A stretch of 64,000 nt of DNA from Erwinia mallotivora (GCF_000590885.1 NZ_JFHN01000037.1:1-64000), one strand, 5' to 3'. Counted from the first letter of the stretch, positions 35,865 to 46,037 are shown. Translations and numbers: made by a program. The notes: generated by a model not told the origin, from the letters alone.

Positions 35865-36248
35865 CTTACTGTTCCTCAACACATTCGCGGTTTTTCACCT
35901 TAGCATTTTCCCGCCAGCCTGATAAGTCAGCACGAGGTTAACGCCCGGCGCAGCTGCGCACGATAATGGTGCGCGGTTGTGCACCTCTGCCAGATAATGG
36001 CGCAACGACCGGACGCGACGGGGCAGCATCAGCCAGAAATCAGCCACAGCAACCGTTTGCTATCCTCAGCAAACGGTTGCGTAGTGGATATGCGGGAAAG
36101 TCTTTTCAGCTATGAGAAAAAATCGAATAACGTATTGATAATTAATCATAAAATTAAAAAATGCTCAGTGGCATAACAATTGCTTAACTTAAGACATTGT
36201 TACTTGCACTGATACCTGACGCGCCACTGGCGCTCAAAAGGAACGACT
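35865..36248. other. Divergent promoter region between ydfG and guaD
   Basis: This 384-bp stretch is AT-rich near guaD and probably carries the promoters of both genes. A CAACCGTTTGC / GCAAACGGTTG inverted repeat at about 36049-36080 could be a regulator site or hairpin. No gene seen. Confidence 0.45.
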
Positions 36249-37580
36249 ATGACACTCTCCGTCACCCAGGCTGTACGCGGCAGCTTTTTCGATGTCACAC
36301 AAACGGTCACCGATCCGGCACAGCTGCCGGAGTATGCCCGTTTTATCGAAGATGGCCTGCTGCTGCTTAACGGCGGCGAAATTGTTTCGTTGCAGCGCTG
36401 GGAAGAAGGGCAGCATCTGCTTAACGACGCCATACCCCTTGCGGACTATCGCGGCAAACTGATTGTTCCCGGATTTGTGGATACCCATATCCATTACCCT
36501 CAAACGGAGATGATTGGTGCTTTTGGTGAACAGTTATTAGAGTGGCTGCAACACTACACCTTCCCGGTGGAAAGCCAGTACCATTGCCCGGATCATGCTG
36601 CCAGCATGTCAGCTTTCTTTCTGCATCAGTTACTGAGCAATGGAACCACCACCGCACTGGTATTTGGCACCGTGCATCCGCAGTCGGTCGAGGCGCTGTT
36701 CAGTGCGGCAGAGACACTGGGAATGCGGTTGATTGCCGGAAAGGTGATGATGGACCGCAACGCGCCGGATTACCTGACGGAAACGCCGGAGCAAAGCTAT
36801 CAGCAGACCCGCGATTTGATTGAGCGCTGGCATAACCGGGGTCGCCTGGGCTACGCGCTGACGCCACGTTTTGCGCCCACCTCATCACCGGCGCTGCTGG
36901 AGAAGGTCCGCCAGTTAAAAGAGGTGTATCCCGACACCTGGATCCACACTCACCTCAGCGAAAACCCGCAGGAAGTGGAGTGGGTTAAAGCGCTGTTTCC
37001 GGAGCACGACGGCTATCTGGATGTTTATCATCAGCACCGGCTGACCGGGCGTCGCAGTCTGTTCGCACACTGCCTGCACCTGGAAGATAAAGAGTGGGAT
37101 TGTCTGCATCACACCTCGTCAGCCGTGGCTTTTTGCCCCACTTCCAATCTGTTTCTTGGCAGCGGGTTGTTCAATTTAAAAACCTGCTGGCAGAAGGGCG
37201 TCAGGCTGGGGATCGGCACCGATGTTGGGGCGGGCACCACCTTCAGTATGTTACAGACGCTGGGAGAAGCCTATAAGGTCGGGCAGTTGCAGCAGTACAA
37301 GCTGGCCGCCTGTGAGGCCTTTTATCATGCCACCCTCGGCGGTGCACACGCGCTGGATCTGGACAACCGTATCGGCAATTTCATGCCCGGCAAAGAGGCT
37401 GACTTTGTGGTGCTGGACCCGGGCGTGTCGGCGCTTCAGCGCATGCGCTTCGCCAACAGCCGTGATATCTGGGAGAAGCTGTTCGTCCTGATGACGCTGG
37501 GTGATGACCGTAACATTGCCTGCACCTGGGTGAACGGCCAGTGCATCTGGCAGCCAGAGGAGAAGGGGGTGGCCGCATGA
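36249..37580 (+). CDS. guaD: Guanine deaminase
   Basis: The 443-residue amidohydrolase converts guanine to xanthine. Metal-site motifs are clear: D-T-H-I-H-Y near residue 80, H-T-H-L-S-E near 237, A-H-C near 276 and G-T-D-V-G-A-G near 327. AAAGGAACG lies before the ATG. Its TGA overlaps the ATG of xdhA, so guaD-xdhA-xdhB-xdhC form one coupled operon that turns guanine through xanthine into urate. Confidence 0.95.
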   Translation: MTLSVTQAVRGSFFDVTQTVTDPAQLPEYARFIEDGLLLLNGGEIVSLQRWEEGQHLLNDAIPLADYRGKLIVPGFVDTHIHYPQTEMIGAFGEQLLEWLQHYTFPVESQYHCPDHAASMSAFFLHQLLSNGTTTALVFGTVHPQSVEALFSAAETLGMRLIAGKVMMDRNAPDYLTETPEQSYQQTRDLIERWHNRGRLGYALTPRFAPTSSPALLEKVRQLKEVYPDTWIHTHLSENPQEVEWVKALFPEHDGYLDVYHQHRLTGRRSLFAHCLHLEDKEWDCLHHTSSAVAFCPTSNLFLGSGLFNLKTCWQKGVRLGIGTDVGAGTTFSMLQTLGEAYKVGQLQQYKLAACEAFYHATLGGAHALDLDNRIGNFMPGKEADFVVLDPGVSALQRMRFANSRDIWEKLFVLMTLGDDRNIACTWVNGQCIWQPEEKGVAA

Positions 37581-39022
37581 TCCAGTTTTTGCTCAACCAG
37601 ACGCTGGTTTCGGAAGCGTCACTGGACCCTAATCTGACCGTACTTAATTACCTGCGTCAGAACAAACGTCGCTGTGGCACCAAAGAGGGCTGTGCATCCG
37701 GCGACTGTGGTGCCTGCACGGTCACCCTTGGTCGCGTGGAAAACGACGCGATGGTGTGGGAGACGGTCAACAGCTGTATGACCTTTGTCAGCGCATTGCA
37801 GGGTAAGCAGCTGATTACCGTTGAAGATCTGAAGCAGGGCGACAAACTTCACCCGGTTCAGCAGGCGATGGTGGACTGCCATGCTTCACAATGCGGATTC
37901 TGTACGCCGGGATTTGTAATGTCGCTGTTTACCTTGCAGAAAAACAGCGATGGCTGGCAGCACAAACAGGCGGAACAGGCGCTGGCGGGAAATCTGTGCC
38001 GCTGTACCGGTTACCGTCCAATTGTCGATGCGGCGCGCCAGGCCTGCCAGCAGCCGGAGCAGGACAGTTTCCGTCAGCAGGAGGCCGCTACCGTTGCGCG
38101 TCTGCTGGCGCTGAAAAATGACCAGGTGCAGGAGATGGCCCTTAACGGCAACCGCTGTCTGTTGCCAAAAACCCCGACCCAGCTGGCCGAACTGCTGACG
38201 GCACATCCTCAGGCAAAACTGCTGGCTGGCGGCACCGATCTGGCGCTGGAGGTGACCCAGCGTCATCATGCGCTGCCGCTGATGATTGCGCTGGGGCAGA
38301 TTGAAGAACTTAAGCAGTGCTACGTCAGCGACGACGAAATTATTCTTGGCGCAGGCGCGTCACTGCATTTCTGCCAGGCGTTTTTGCAACAGCATATTCC
38401 GCAGTTTGCCGCACTGCTTGATCGTTTCGCCTCTCTGCAAATCCGCAATCAGGGTACGCTGGGCGGTAATATTGCCAACGGCTCACCGATTGGTGACACC
38501 CCGCCGTTACTGCTGGCGCTGAATGCCACGCTGGAACTGCAACAGGGCGAATCGCTGCGCCGACTGCCGCTCAGCGACTTTTTCCTCTCATACCGTAAAA
38601 CAGCCCTTCGGCAGGGGGAATTTATCCGCGCGGTAAGGATTAAAAAAGTGACGTCGTCACAAAATTTGCGCGTCTGGAAAGTCTCCAAACGCTATGAAGA
38701 TGACATTTCGGCGGTGTGCGCTGCCATGCTGCTGGAGACGGATGGCGACGGCGTGGTACGTGAAGCCCGCGTTGCTTTTGGTGGCATGGCGGAAATTCCA
38801 AAACGCGCCACCCACTGTGAGCAACAGCTGGTGGGTAAGCCACTGACACAAAGCTCGGTGGAACGGGCCTGTAGCGCCTTATCGCAGGATTTCCGGCCGT
38901 TGAGTGATTTACGCGCGTCGGCGGATTACCGGCTTCAGGTGGCAAAAAACCTGCTGCGTCGCTACCACGCTGCGCTTGGCGATCAACTGTCGCTGCTGGA
39001 GGTGACTGACTATGTCCCATAA
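37577..39022 (+). CDS. xdhA: Xanthine dehydrogenase small subunit (2Fe-2S and FAD domains)
   Basis: The 481-residue subunit has the plant-type ferredoxin motif C-G-T-K-E-G-C-A-S-G-D-C-G-A-C, the second cluster motif C-G-F-C-T-P-G-F with L-C-R-C-T-G-Y-R-P-I, and an FAD-binding domain from about residue 195 (L-L-A-G-G-T-D-L-A-L, then N-Q-G-T-L-G-G-N-I-A-N). It carries electrons from the molybdenum centre of XdhB to NAD. The start at 37577 overlaps the guaD stop. Confidence 0.95.
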   Translation: MIQFLLNQTLVSEASLDPNLTVLNYLRQNKRRCGTKEGCASGDCGACTVTLGRVENDAMVWETVNSCMTFVSALQGKQLITVEDLKQGDKLHPVQQAMVDCHASQCGFCTPGFVMSLFTLQKNSDGWQHKQAEQALAGNLCRCTGYRPIVDAARQACQQPEQDSFRQQEAATVARLLALKNDQVQEMALNGNRCLLPKTPTQLAELLTAHPQAKLLAGGTDLALEVTQRHHALPLMIALGQIEELKQCYVSDDEIILGAGASLHFCQAFLQQHIPQFAALLDRFASLQIRNQGTLGGNIANGSPIGDTPPLLLALNATLELQQGESLRRLPLSDFFLSYRKTALRQGEFIRAVRIKKVTSSQNLRVWKVSKRYEDDISAVCAAMLLETDGDGVVREARVAFGGMAEIPKRATHCEQQLVGKPLTQSSVERACSALSQDFRPLSDLRASADYRLQVAKNLLRRYHAALGDQLSLLEVTDYVP

Positions 39023-41378
39023 TCGTCCCGTGGTTGCCCAGGAAGTGATCGCCAGCCAGTACCTCAGCGGCATCAGTACCGGCGTGGGGAAAAATAACCA
39101 GCATGAAAGCGCCGACAAGCACGTCAGTGGCGAAGCTGTCTATATTGACGATCGGCTGGAACTGCCGGGGATGCTGCATCTTTGCCCACGACTGAGTGAA
39201 CATGCTCATGCCCGTATTCTGAATATCAATACCGAACCCTGTTACGCCATCCCTGGCGTGGTGGAGGTGTTAACCTGGCAGAGTGTGCCGGGCGAGCTGG
39301 ACATTGGCCCGCTGGAACCCGGCGACCCGCTGCTGGCCCGGGATCGGGTGGAGTATGCCGGGCAGATTGTGCTGGTGGTGGCGGCGGAAAGCCCTCAGGC
39401 AGCGCGACAGGCAGCTGAGGCTGCGGTGATTGAATACGAGGTGCTTACGCCGGTGCTTGACGTTAAAGAGGCGCTCGAACAACAGCATTTCGTGCAGCAG
39501 CCACATATTCATCAGCGTGGCAATGTGGCGGGCGCACTGGCGCGGGCCAGCCACCGGTTACAGGGTGAGTTTCATATTGGCGGTCAGGAACATTTCTATC
39601 TGGAAACGCAGGTGGCGATGGTCATTCCCGGCGAAGACCAGTCGCTACAGGTTTTCTCGTCAACCCAGAACCCGACCGAGGTGCAGAAGCTGGTCGCCTC
39701 GGTGATGGGCATCACCATGAACAAAGTCACCATTGATATGCGGCGGATGGGCGGCGGTTTCGGCGGTAAAGAGACGCAGGCCGCCGGAGTGGCCTGTCTG
39801 TGTGCCGTGGCCGCCAGACGCAACAACCGGCCGGTAAAAATGCGCCTGTCCCGCCGGGATGATATGCGTATCACCGGCAAGCGCCATCCATTTTATGTTC
39901 GCTATGAGGTGGGCGTCGATCGGCAGGGCCGTTTTTGCGGGGTGAAAATAGACCTGGCGGCAAACTGTGGTTATTCGCTGGATCTCTCCGGTTCGATTGT
40001 CGATCGGGCAATGTTTCATGCTGACAACGCCTATTATCTGGGCGATGCGCTGATCACCGGCTACCGCTGTCGTACCCACACCGCCTCCAACACCGCCTAT
40101 CGTGGTTTTGGCGGGCCGCAGGGGATGGTGGCGATTGAACAGATTATCGACCACATTGCCCGTCACCTGCGGCTTGACCCGTTAGAGGTGCGCAAGCGTA
40201 ATTACTACGGCAAAGAAGAACGTAATATCACCCATTATTATCAGCAGGTTGAAGACAATCTGCTGGATGAGATGACCGCCGACCTGGAACAGAGCAGCAG
40301 CTATGCCGCACGGCGACAGGCCATTGCCACCTTTAACGCGGGCAGTCCGTATCTTAAACGCGGGCTGGCGCTGACGCCGGTAAAATTTGGCATCTCATTT
40401 ACTTCCAGCTTCCTCAACCAGGCCGGGGCGCTGATCCTGATCTACACCGATGGCACGGTGCAACTGAATCACGGTGGCACCGAAATGGGCCAGGGGCTGA
40501 ATACCAAAGTGGCGCAGGTGGTGGCGGAGGTGCTCCAGATTGACGTCAGTCAGATCCAGATCACCGCAACCGACACCGGGAAAGTACCGAATACCTCGCC
40601 CACGGCAGCCTCCAGCGGGGCCGATCTTAACGGTAAGGCGGCGCAAAATGCGGCGGAAATATTGCGTGACAGGCTGACGGCTATGTTGTGTCAGCTGCAT
40701 GACTGCGACCCGGCCGAGGTTGGTTTCAGCAACGGAATTGTCAAAGTCCGGGAGAAACACTTCACCTTTGCGGATGTGGCGCAGCTGGCGTGGCTGAATC
40801 AGGTGCCGCTGTCGGCCACCGGCTACTATAAAGTGCCCGGCATCCATTATGACCGCCTGGCCGGGCGCGGTACGCCTTTCTATTACTACGCCTTTGGCGC
40901 TGCCTGTGCCGAAGTGATTATTGACACGCTGACCGGGGAATATCGCCTGCTGCGGGCCGATATCCTGCATGATGTAGGTGCGTCGCTGAATCCGGCCATT
41001 GATACCGGCCAGGTGGAAGGGGGATTTGTGCAGGGCGTGGGCTGGCTGACCTGTGAAGAACTGGTGTGGAATGAACAGGGCCGACTGATGACCGACGGGC
41101 CGGCCAGCTACAAGATCCCGGCAATTGGCGATGTGCCTGCCGATTTACGGGTTCGGCTGGTGGAAAACCGAAAAAACCCGAAGGAGACGGTATTTCACTC
41201 GAAAGCGGTGGGAGAGCCGCCCTTTATGCTGGGGATTGCGGTATGGAGTGCATTGCAGGATGCGGTCGCCAGCGTCGGCAATTATCAACACCATCCGTTG
41301 CTGGATGCCCCCGCCACGCCGGAAAGGGTGTTCTGGGGGGTGGCGAAAATGCAGGCAGAGGTGAAAGATGGCGACTGA
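39012..41378 (+). CDS. xdhB: Xanthine dehydrogenase molybdopterin-binding subunit
   Basis: The 788-residue large subunit hydroxylates hypoxanthine and xanthine to urate. Seen are G-K-N-N-Q-H-E-S-A near the N terminus, the molybdopterin-contact motif M-G-G-G-F-G-G-K-E, the A-Y-R-G-F-G-G-P-Q segment, N-H-G-G-T-E-M-G-Q-G and the catalytic Glu region K-A-V-G-E-P-P. It overlaps xdhA at its start and xdhC at its end by about 11 bases each, so production is coupled. Confidence 0.95.
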   Translation: MSHNRPVVAQEVIASQYLSGISTGVGKNNQHESADKHVSGEAVYIDDRLELPGMLHLCPRLSEHAHARILNINTEPCYAIPGVVEVLTWQSVPGELDIGPLEPGDPLLARDRVEYAGQIVLVVAAESPQAARQAAEAAVIEYEVLTPVLDVKEALEQQHFVQQPHIHQRGNVAGALARASHRLQGEFHIGGQEHFYLETQVAMVIPGEDQSLQVFSSTQNPTEVQKLVASVMGITMNKVTIDMRRMGGGFGGKETQAAGVACLCAVAARRNNRPVKMRLSRRDDMRITGKRHPFYVRYEVGVDRQGRFCGVKIDLAANCGYSLDLSGSIVDRAMFHADNAYYLGDALITGYRCRTHTASNTAYRGFGGPQGMVAIEQIIDHIARHLRLDPLEVRKRNYYGKEERNITHYYQQVEDNLLDEMTADLEQSSSYAARRQAIATFNAGSPYLKRGLALTPVKFGISFTSSFLNQAGALILIYTDGTVQLNHGGTEMGQGLNTKVAQVVAEVLQIDVSQIQITATDTGKVPNTSPTAASSGADLNGKAAQNAAEILRDRLTAMLCQLHDCDPAEVGFSNGIVKVREKHFTFADVAQLAWLNQVPLSATGYYKVPGIHYDRLAGRGTPFYYYAFGAACAEVIIDTLTGEYRLLRADILHDVGASLNPAIDTGQVEGGFVQGVGWLTCEELVWNEQGRLMTDGPASYKIPAIGDVPADLRVRLVENRKNPKETVFHSKAVGEPPFMLGIAVWSALQDAVASVGNYQHHPLLDAPATPERVFWGVAKMQAEVKDGD

Positions 41379-42147
41379 TGACTGGATTTCGGTGCTGGCC
41401 TCGCTGCGCGAACGGCGTGAGCCCTGCGTGCTGCTGACCGTGCTGGATGAAAAGGGATCGGTGCCGCGCGACCGGGGGAGCAAAATGGTGATCACCGCAG
41501 ATAACAGCTGGCTGACCATCGGCGGCGGCCATCTGGAATTCAGCTGTACCGCCACCGCCAGAGAGATGCTGCAAACCCGGCAAACCCAGCCAAAGACCGA
41601 ACATTTTAATCTGGGTGCGCGGCTGGGGCAGTGCTGTGGCGGCATGACCACGGTGCTGTTTGAACCCCTGCTTCAGCCACAGCCGCAAATCGCGGTGTTT
41701 GGTGCCGGGCACGTCGGTCAGGCGCTGGTCAGCCTCCTGTCAACGTTACCCTGTCACGTTTTCTGGGTGGATGAGCGGCCGGAACAATTTACTTCTGTAC
41801 CGGCGGGCGTAACAATTTGTTGTCCGGAGGACCCCGCCGATCAGGTCGGTCTGATGCCTGCAGGGAGCTATTACGTGGTGATGACCCACCATCACCCGCG
41901 CGATCTGTCGTTATGCGAAGCCATCCTGCGACGCGGTGACTATCGCTATTTTGGCCTGATCGGCTCTGAAAACAAGCGGGCGCGTTTCGACTACCGGCTG
42001 GAGGGGAAAGGATTCAGTCGCCAGCAGCTGGACACCCTGCGTTGCCCGATTGGTCTGCCGGATGTGAAGGGTAAACTACCGGCGGAGATTGCGGTGGCGG
42101 TGGCCGGAGAGATTATTGCCTGCTATCAGCAAAAAGCCGGGGAGTAA
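41368..42147 (+). CDS. xdhC: Xanthine dehydrogenase accessory protein XdhC
   Basis: The 259-residue protein binds sulfurated molybdenum cofactor and inserts it into XdhB. The family pattern is present: G-S-V-P-R-D-R-G-S-K-M, G-Q-C-C-G-G and a Rossmann part with V-F-G-A-G-H-V-G and M-T-H-H-H-P-R-D. It is the last gene of the guaD-xdh operon and converges on hpxO. Confidence 0.93.
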   Translation: MATDDWISVLASLRERREPCVLLTVLDEKGSVPRDRGSKMVITADNSWLTIGGGHLEFSCTATAREMLQTRQTQPKTEHFNLGARLGQCCGGMTTVLFEPLLQPQPQIAVFGAGHVGQALVSLLSTLPCHVFWVDERPEQFTSVPAGVTICCPEDPADQVGLMPAGSYYVVMTHHHPRDLSLCEAILRRGDYRYFGLIGSENKRARFDYRLEGKGFSRQQLDTLRCPIGLPDVKGKLPAEIAVAVAGEIIACYQQKAGE

Positions 42148-42223
42148 AGCGTGCTGAACAGCAACAGCAGCGTAACCCTCTAATCCCGCCCCGGCTGAAG
42201 ATCATTCAGGGAGCGGGACATTT

Positions 42224-43381
42224 TCAGGCCAGCGGACCACCCAGAATGGTATCGCACATGCCGCTGATGATGCGTTCCCCCGTTTCACTTTTCAGTTCTT
42301 CATACCACTGGCGGGTGGTTGCCATCTCTCTGGCATGGGTGACATCGCAGCGTTTACGCGCTTTGAGTACCAGATCTTTCACCCGGTCGGCGCGTTGCTG
42401 CTGGTAGCGCAGCAGCGCGTCTTCTATTCCCAGCGAGTGGGCCTGCAACACGTTAGCCAGCACCACCGCATCCTCCATCGCCGCACAACCGCCCTGACCA
42501 ATATCCGGCGTGGTGCTGTGCGCGGCATCGCCAAGCAACGCCACCCGGCCTTTAACCAGTTGTGCAAAGGGATCGATATCGTGGATCTCCACCCGATTGG
42601 TGGTCTGCGGATCGATTTGCTCAATCAACCTTTGCACCGGCTCTGCCCAGCCGTGGAAATAGCGTTTCAGGTCGTCACGTAATGTATTACGGTCTTCCGC
42701 CAGCCCGGCAGGCAGCGGCACATCGAAGAAGAAATAGAACCGGTTACCGGCAACGGGCATCAGAGAAACGCGTTTGCCTTCCCCGACAAACGTACTCCAC
42801 TGCTGCGGCGGCGCGAGCGATTCATCGATCTGCACCAGACCGTTCCAGTTAACATACCCGGCATAGCGTCGCTCAACCGTCCGCCCCAGTACATATTTGC
42901 GCACCACTGAATGGGTGCCGTCGCAGGCAATCAGCAGATCGCCCCGTGCCTCGCTGCCATCCTCAAACCACGCGGTTACCCCGTGGTCATCCTGCTCAAC
43001 CCGGGCCACACGTTTACCAAACTGCACCTGCTCAGGACCACAGGTCGCCAGCAGCATCGCCTGCAATTCGGCGCGGGCCACCGGATAAGGACGCTCGCCA
43101 CAGGCTGCGACCAGCGGATCGAGGCTGAAACGGGTAAGGGGATGCCCGTGCTGAAAGTCATAGTAGGCCATGCTGTTCATGGTGCCGCCCAGGGCGCGCA
43201 GCGGCTCTTTCATCCCCAGCAAATTGAGGCATTTCACACCGTTTGGCCAGATGGAGATAGCCGCACCGACCGGCTTAATCTCTTTAACGGCTTCAAATAC
43301 CGCTGTTTCAATGCCAAAACGTCTGAGGGCGATGGCGGCAGACAGCCCGCCAATCCCGGCGCCAATTATGATTGCTTTCAT
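42224..43381 (-). CDS. hpxO: FAD-dependent urate hydroxylase HpxO
   Basis: The 385-residue flavin monooxygenase oxidises urate to 5-hydroxyisourate with NADH. It has the FAD motif G-A-G-I-G-G-L-S-A-A at the N terminus and G-D-A-A-H-S-T-T-P-D-I-G-Q-G near residue 285. Sequence and length fit Klebsiella HpxO. It faces the xdh operon, whose product is its substrate. The next enzymes, hydroxyisourate hydrolase and OHCU decarboxylase, are not in this window. Confidence 0.92.
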   Translation of the reverse strand: MKAIIIGAGIGGLSAAIALRRFGIETAVFEAVKEIKPVGAAISIWPNGVKCLNLLGMKEPLRALGGTMNSMAYYDFQHGHPLTRFSLDPLVAACGERPYPVARAELQAMLLATCGPEQVQFGKRVARVEQDDHGVTAWFEDGSEARGDLLIACDGTHSVVRKYVLGRTVERRYAGYVNWNGLVQIDESLAPPQQWSTFVGEGKRVSLMPVAGNRFYFFFDVPLPAGLAEDRNTLRDDLKRYFHGWAEPVQRLIEQIDPQTTNRVEIHDIDPFAQLVKGRVALLGDAAHSTTPDIGQGGCAAMEDAVVLANVLQAHSLGIEDALLRYQQQRADRVKDLVLKARKRCDVTHAREMATTRQWYEELKSETGERIISGMCDTILGGPLA

Positions 43382-43623
43382 CGGTTTCTCCTGTTGAGCA
43401 TCCGCTTAAACAAGCAATTTCCATACCATTTGCTGATGACCACTCCGGCGCGGTTTTACCGGTGACTGAAACCTTTGTTTCATCATCGCAGGGTATAAAC
43501 CCAGGCTAATGCACCATGCTGGTGAGGTGTCGGTGAAACTATTGCCACTTATTATTTCCATGACGTTGGCAAGCCAGTTGAAATTTGCCACAGTGTTGCC
43601 TTCACTGTTCCGGAGATCTCAGC

Positions 43624-44259
43624 ATGACAATCATCGCCTGCCTGCACGCGGCAGAGAGCAATATTGCCGTATTTGAACAGGCGTTGCCCCTGGCCGGGGC
43701 TGGCGCGGTTCGGCTGTTACATCATGTGGAGAGCGAACTGCTGGCCCGGGCCACCGCCGCCGGGGAAGTCACAGGGGAGATTGCAGAAGCTACCCGCCAT
43801 ATTTTACAGCAGCTTTGTCAGCAGGCGGACGTGGTGATCGTCACCTGCACCACGCTGGGCGTGGTCGCCAGCGATAGCCGGCTGTTCAGTAAACCGGTGT
43901 TGCGGGTGGATGCGGTGCTTGCCGGCGTCGCTTCCCGCTGTGAAGGCCATATTGCGGTGCTCTGCACCGCGCCTGGCACCCTGGCGTCTACCCGTCAGCT
44001 GTTCGAAACCTGCATTGCCGCCGATCGCCTCAGCGTGACGCTGGTGCCGGAAGCCTGGGAGCGGTTCACCCGTCAGGACAGTGCGGGCTATCACCAGCAG
44101 ATTGCCGCCAGCGCCCGGCAATGTCTTGCGCAATCGCCGGGCTGCATCGTGCTGGCGCAGAGTTCAATGACCGGGGCTGAGGCACTGTTCGGCTCGCCGG
44201 TGCCGGTGCTGACCGTACCCTCTGCCAGCCTGCGGGCCGCGCTCGATGCGGTGACCTGA
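43624..44259 (+). CDS. Asp/Glu/hydantoin racemase family protein
   Basis: The 211-residue protein shows the family core: V-T-C-T-T-L-G with a candidate catalytic Cys near residue 80. The second half-site usually holds a Cys in a G-C-x-x-M context, but here it reads L-A-Q-S-S-M, so one of the two usual Cys is missing. Beside purine genes a role as an allantoin- or hydantoin-type racemase (HpxA-like) is tempting, but the missing Cys argues for a changed reaction. The ATG at 43624 follows CCGGAG. Divergent from hpxO. Confidence 0.65.
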   Translation: MTIIACLHAAESNIAVFEQALPLAGAGAVRLLHHVESELLARATAAGEVTGEIAEATRHILQQLCQQADVVIVTCTTLGVVASDSRLFSKPVLRVDAVLAGVASRCEGHIAVLCTAPGTLASTRQLFETCIAADRLSVTLVPEAWERFTRQDSAGYHQQIAASARQCLAQSPGCIVLAQSSMTGAEALFGSPVPVLTVPSASLRAALDAVT

Positions 44260-44618
44260 GGTATTGCCAGACGTTTTTACGTCGCAGGGCGTTAAATTAA
44301 AACAGTATGCCTCTCTCCCTGTTCAGGGAGAGAAATCAGCGCTGCTGTCTTTGTCATGATGAGGAAATAAAAAAACATTCAGTCACCGAAGTATTTTCGG
44401 AGGTTCATCGCATAGTGCAGAAAAAATGATCTGTATTTCTGTCGATAAATCACCTTAAGTCAATGTTAATATCAAAGTTTCTGTTAATGGTGAGGAAATA
44501 TAATATTGACGTTGGGTGTGGCATTAAATAGTCTTCGTATTCTTTTTTGTTGTTATTTTTATCACGAAGCAGTTTTTTTGTAGAAATAATTTTTTATATC
44601 AATACAGGATTGTGACTT
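44260..44618. other. AT-rich gap upstream of the OspG-like gene
   Basis: These 359 bases hold the promoter of the kinase effector. No HrpL box was found. GTTTTTTTGTAG at 44572-44583 resembles the 3' half of the MxiE box of Shigella effector promoters, but the 5' half does not fit. Confidence 0.35.
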
Positions 44619-45218
44619 ATGAAAATAGAACATTTCACTCCATTTCAGCCGCTGAATGAAAACAATCCCGTTGCGAGGGGTATTGAGTCCTCCCCCGAAT
44701 GTGGTCAACTGATTGGCACAGGAACGACAGCTGAAGTGTATGAAAATAAGTACAATAGCTCAATTTTGTATAAAAAATATCATCTGGTGGGAAATCAGTA
44801 CAATGAGGTACTGAGTATGGCTGTACAGGAATCCGAATTATTTAATTCTTTTTATGGCGATGATGCTTCGCTGGTCATTCGTGATGGTGGTGAAATTTAT
44901 TTGAGAATGTTAAGAGTACCAGGCATTCCCCTCAGTGAAATCGAAACTGCTGATATACCCGATAATCTGGAAAGGCTTTATTTACAGCTTATATGTAAAC
45001 TAAATGAGTCAGGAATGATTCATTATGATCTTAATACAGGTAATATGTTATACGACAAAGAGAGTGACAGTCTGTTTCCGATTGATTTTCGGGATATATA
45101 TCAGCGCTATTACTCGGCAGGTGCTGAAGAGAGAAAATACATAGATAAACGATTGCAGATGCGTGTTAATGATTTTTATTCTTTACTTGACAGAAAAAAA
45201 TACCTTGCCTGCGATTAA
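44619..45218 (+). CDS. ospG: OspG-like protein kinase type III effector
   Basis: The 199-residue protein closely resembles Shigella OspG (196 residues), including N-Q-Y-N-E-V-L-x-M-A-x-Q-E-S-E-L-F and D-F-Y-S-L-L at the C-terminal end. Kinase elements are complete: glycine loop I-G-T-G-T-T-A-E, Lys53 in Y-K-K-Y, catalytic loop H135-Y-D-L-N-T-G-N142 and the D-F-R (Asp156) in place of D-F-G. OspG binds ubiquitin-loaded E2 enzymes and dampens NF-kB signalling in animal hosts. The gene is AT-rich, stands alone between purine genes and yeaL, and has no secretion genes nearby, which points to horizontal gain. Confidence 0.9.
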   Translation: MKIEHFTPFQPLNENNPVARGIESSPECGQLIGTGTTAEVYENKYNSSILYKKYHLVGNQYNEVLSMAVQESELFNSFYGDDASLVIRDGGEIYLRMLRVPGIPLSEIETADIPDNLERLYLQLICKLNESGMIHYDLNTGNMLYDKESDSLFPIDFRDIYQRYYSAGAEERKYIDKRLQMRVNDFYSLLDRKKYLACD

Positions 45219-45373
45219 AAATATGGCCCATCAGGGCTGGTTTATCTGCAATTTTGAACCCGGGCAGTGCTCGAAATCCTCATGTACCCCGGGGCCGCGT
45301 CAAAAAAGTAGAGTGGGAACAGAAAGCGCATTAAGCTTAAGGCTCAATACCTTAGCGCTTTACTGAGAAAACC

Positions 45374-45820
45374 ATGTTTGACCTGACTTTGTTTATCCTG
45401 CTGTTGCTGGCTGGCCTCAGCTATTTCAGTCACAACCTGACCGTTGCCATCGCCCTGCTGGTGTTAATCGTGGTGAGGATGACGCCGCTCAGTGCCACTT
45501 TCCCCTGGATAGAAAAACAGGGCGTCACGGTGGGCATCATTATTCTGACCATTGGCGTGATGGCCCCGATTGCCAGCGGCACCATTCCCACCAGCACGCT
45601 GATGCACTCTTTCCTGCACTGGAAATCGTTGCTGGCGGTTGCCGTCGGAATTTTCGTTTCCTGGGTGGGGGGGCGCGGGGTGACGCTGATGAGTTCTCAA
45701 CCGTCAGTGGTGGGTGGCTTGCTGATTGGCACTATTATTGGTGTTTCTCTGTTTCGTGGCGTACCGGTCGGGCCGTTAATTGCTGCCGGCCTGGTTTCAC
45801 TCCTCATCGGTAAAATGTAA
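45374..45820 (+). CDS. yeaL: DUF441 membrane protein YeaL
   Basis: The 148-residue protein matches YeaL in length and in the pattern of four or five membrane segments, with G-V-M-A-P-I-A-S-G and [16 protein letters not shown]. Function unknown in the family. In E. coli it lies in another locus. Confidence 0.9.
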   Translation: MFDLTLFILLLLAGLSYFSHNLTVAIALLVLIVVRMTPLSATFPWIEKQGVTVGIIILTIGVMAPIASGTIPTSTLMHSFLHWKSLLAVAVGIFVSWVGGRGVTLMSSQPSVVGGLLIGTIIGVSLFRGVPVGPLIAAGLVSLLIGKM

Positions 45821-46037
45821 TCGCTGGCGATTCTCCTCTCTTCTCTGCCTGCAACAGGGGATGCTTAACCATCCCGCTGCGGCGATCCTGTGCCGCAGCG
45901 TCTGTTTCTGCCCGCCTTGTTACGCACTGTGCAGTAAGGGCAGCGGGCCTGCGATTGCGATATGTAAAATCCCGGCAGAACAGGATGCGCTGATATCTCT
46001 TCGGCTGTACACACCGCTGTATCGCCGGGTGAGAGGG

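Noticed and set aside
43624-44259. Firm call as allantoin racemase HpxA
   Set aside because: One of the two usual catalytic Cys is replaced and hpxB/hpxS neighbours are absent.
44260-44618. HrpL box before the OspG-like gene
   Set aside because: No GGAACC/CCACnnA pair with suitable spacing was found.
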